From Mesorhizobium huakuii (GTDB lineage Bacteria; Pseudomonadota; Alphaproteobacteria; Rhizobiales; Rhizobiaceae), in assembly GCF_014189455.1 (NCBI RefSeq), contig NZ_CP050296.1:3778001-3842000 (forward strand): a stretch of 64,000 nucleotides of DNA, written 5' to 3'. Shown one piece after another: positions 63,090-64,000 of this stretch (the stretch's first letter is position 1; every line of letters starts with the position of its first letter). Below the pieces are notes generated by a model. The model ran no database searches. It saw only the letters and a list, made by a program, of their open reading frames with translations, and was not told where the DNA came from. The position numbers and the translations under genes were made by a program.

Positions 63090-64000
63090 ATGAGCGCGGT
63101 TGAAAACGAAAGCGGGCGCGGCAGCGCCCGCGCCGTCGCCCTTGCATCATCGATCGGCCGCTTTCTGGTCATCGCGGTCACGACCTATCTTGGTCTGCTC
63201 GCGGTGACCTTCTTCATCGGCCGTGTGATCCCGATCGACCCGGTTTTGGCGGTGCTCGGTGATCGGGCGCCTCTCAATGTCGTCGAGCGCACGCGCCGCG
63301 AAATGGGTCTCGACCTGCCGCTGGTCGAGCAGTTCTACATCTATGTGAAAAATGCCCTGAGCGGTGATTTCGGCACTTCGGTGCTGACCACCAATCCGGT
63401 CATGACCGACATTCGCCGCGCGCTTCCGGCAACGACGGAACTGGCGACGCTGGGGACGCTGATCGGGGCGCTGTTCGGCGTGCCGCTGGGCGTGCTGGCT
63501 GCCGTCAAGCGCGGCAGCATCATCGACCAGATCGTACGCGTCATCGGCCTGATCGGCTATTCCGTGCCGATCTTCTGGCTCGGCCTGCTTGGGCTCGTCC
63601 TGTTCTACGCCAAATTGCAATGGGTGGCTTTCCCGGCCCGGCTCGACGTCGTCTACGAATACACCTTCACGCCGATCACCGGCTTCTACCTTCTCGACTC
63701 GGCGATGCAGGGTCAGTGGGATGTCTTCTGGGACGCCTTCCGCCACATCATCCTGCCGGCCTCGCTGCTCGGCTATTTCTCGCTCGCCTATATCAGCCGC
63801 ATGACGCGCTCGTTCATGCTCAACGAGCTCGCCCAGGAATACATCGTCGCCGCGCGCGCCAAGGGCCTGTCGGAAACCCGCATCATCTGGGGCCACGCCC
63901 TGCGCAACGCAGCGGTGCCGATGGTCACGGTGATCGCGCTCTCCTATGCCGGCCTGCTCGAAGGTTCGGTGCTGACCGAGACCGTCTTCTCCTGGCCGGG
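63090..64000 (+). CDS. Peptide-type ABC importer permease (DppB-like), C-terminus off the right edge
   Basis: The first 303 codons are present. After a hydrophilic start (MSAVENESGRGSARAVALAS) come the first membrane helix and the DppB-type signature RVIPIDPVLAVLGDRA, then RREMGLDLPLVEQFYIYVKN. The ATPase-contact loop [20 protein letters not shown] is visible near residues 250-269. ATG 63090 lies ten bases after the binding-protein stop. The gene is complete in reading frame to the last base of the window. Confidence 0.92.
   Translation, partial: MSAVENESGRGSARAVALASSIGRFLVIAVTTYLGLLAVTFFIGRVIPIDPVLAVLGDRAPLNVVERTRREMGLDLPLVEQFYIYVKNALSGDFGTSVLTTNPVMTDIRRALPATTELATLGTLIGALFGVPLGVLAAVKRGSIIDQIVRVIGLIGYSVPIFWLGLLGLVLFYAKLQWVAFPARLDVVYEYTFTPITGFYLLDSAMQGQWDVFWDAFRHIILPASLLGYFSLAYISRMTRSFMLNELAQEYIVAARAKGLSETRIIWGHALRNAAVPMVTVIALSYAGLLEGSVLTETVFSWP

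Overview
The window reads as chromosomal DNA of a high-GC alphaproteobacterium of the order Hyphomicrobiales, most likely Mesorhizobium or a close relative. The grounds are overall codon and base use, the neighbour sets cycM-kdsB-pheA and SRP RNA-dnaX-ybaB-recR, a yejABEF-type importer with two binding proteins, a cisplatin-response DNA ligase with its exonuclease, and rhizobial-type intergenic palindromic repeats. No transposase, phage gene or CRISPR array was seen. Genes are packed tightly, often with ATGA or TGATG overlaps, and no gene-free stretch exceeds 300 bases.

Positions 1-22972 form one catabolic supercluster. On the minus strand lie an aminotransferase (cut by the left edge), a pyruvate-type HpcH/HpaI aldolase, and an operon of a fused 2-aminobenzoyl-CoA monooxygenase/reductase, an SDR (frameshifted here), a MarR regulator, a crotonase, an acyl-CoA dehydrogenase and a Rid protein. 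A peptide-type ABC importer and an FAD oxidoreductase follow on the same strand. On the plus strand are an LLM flavin monooxygenase, a cyclase/isatin-hydrolase-like enzyme, a second FAD oxidoreductase, a second MarR regulator, and a two-gene indolepyruvate-type 2-oxoacid oxidoreductase. Four near-identical AAGCTT-centred palindromes sit in the four main promoter regions and suggest one regulon. My reading (inference) is a route for an indole or tryptophan-derived compound: isatin is hydrolysed to isatinate, which is an aryl-glyoxylate; the 2-oxoacid oxidoreductase turns it straight into 2-aminobenzoyl-CoA; and the fused monooxygenase/reductase plus beta-oxidation-like enzymes degrade that. This would explain why no CoA ligase is present.

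Positions 23000-32600 hold a three-domain phospholipid acyltransferase/acyl-ACP synthetase (frameshifted) behind three TGAAC-N3-GTTCA palindromes, two small secreted GCG_CRPN proteins, a DUF1501/DUF1800 pair, and an ECF sigma/anti-sigma locus with an EF-hand protein and a Spy-like periplasmic protein. Two copies of a bipartite promoter, CGACCGACGGA-N15/16-CGTTTAACG, mark probable targets of that sigma factor.

Positions 32600-41900 hold small genes, a lower-GC methyltransferase beside tRNA-Thr(CGT), the ligase/exonuclease pair, a TPR methyltransferase, a lipoprotein, a P-loop protein and a frameshifted ghrA. Positions 41860-49521 are the yej importer. Positions 49600-61200 are core genes: cytochrome c, kdsB, pheA, a toxin-antitoxin pair split by a repeat, nudC, SRP RNA, dnaX, ybaB, recR, and two cell-wall enzymes. 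A second peptide ABC operon starts at 61436 and leaves the window on the right.

Three otherwise intact genes each carry a one-base indel (near 6109, 25801 and 41390). Sequencing error is at least as likely as real decay.
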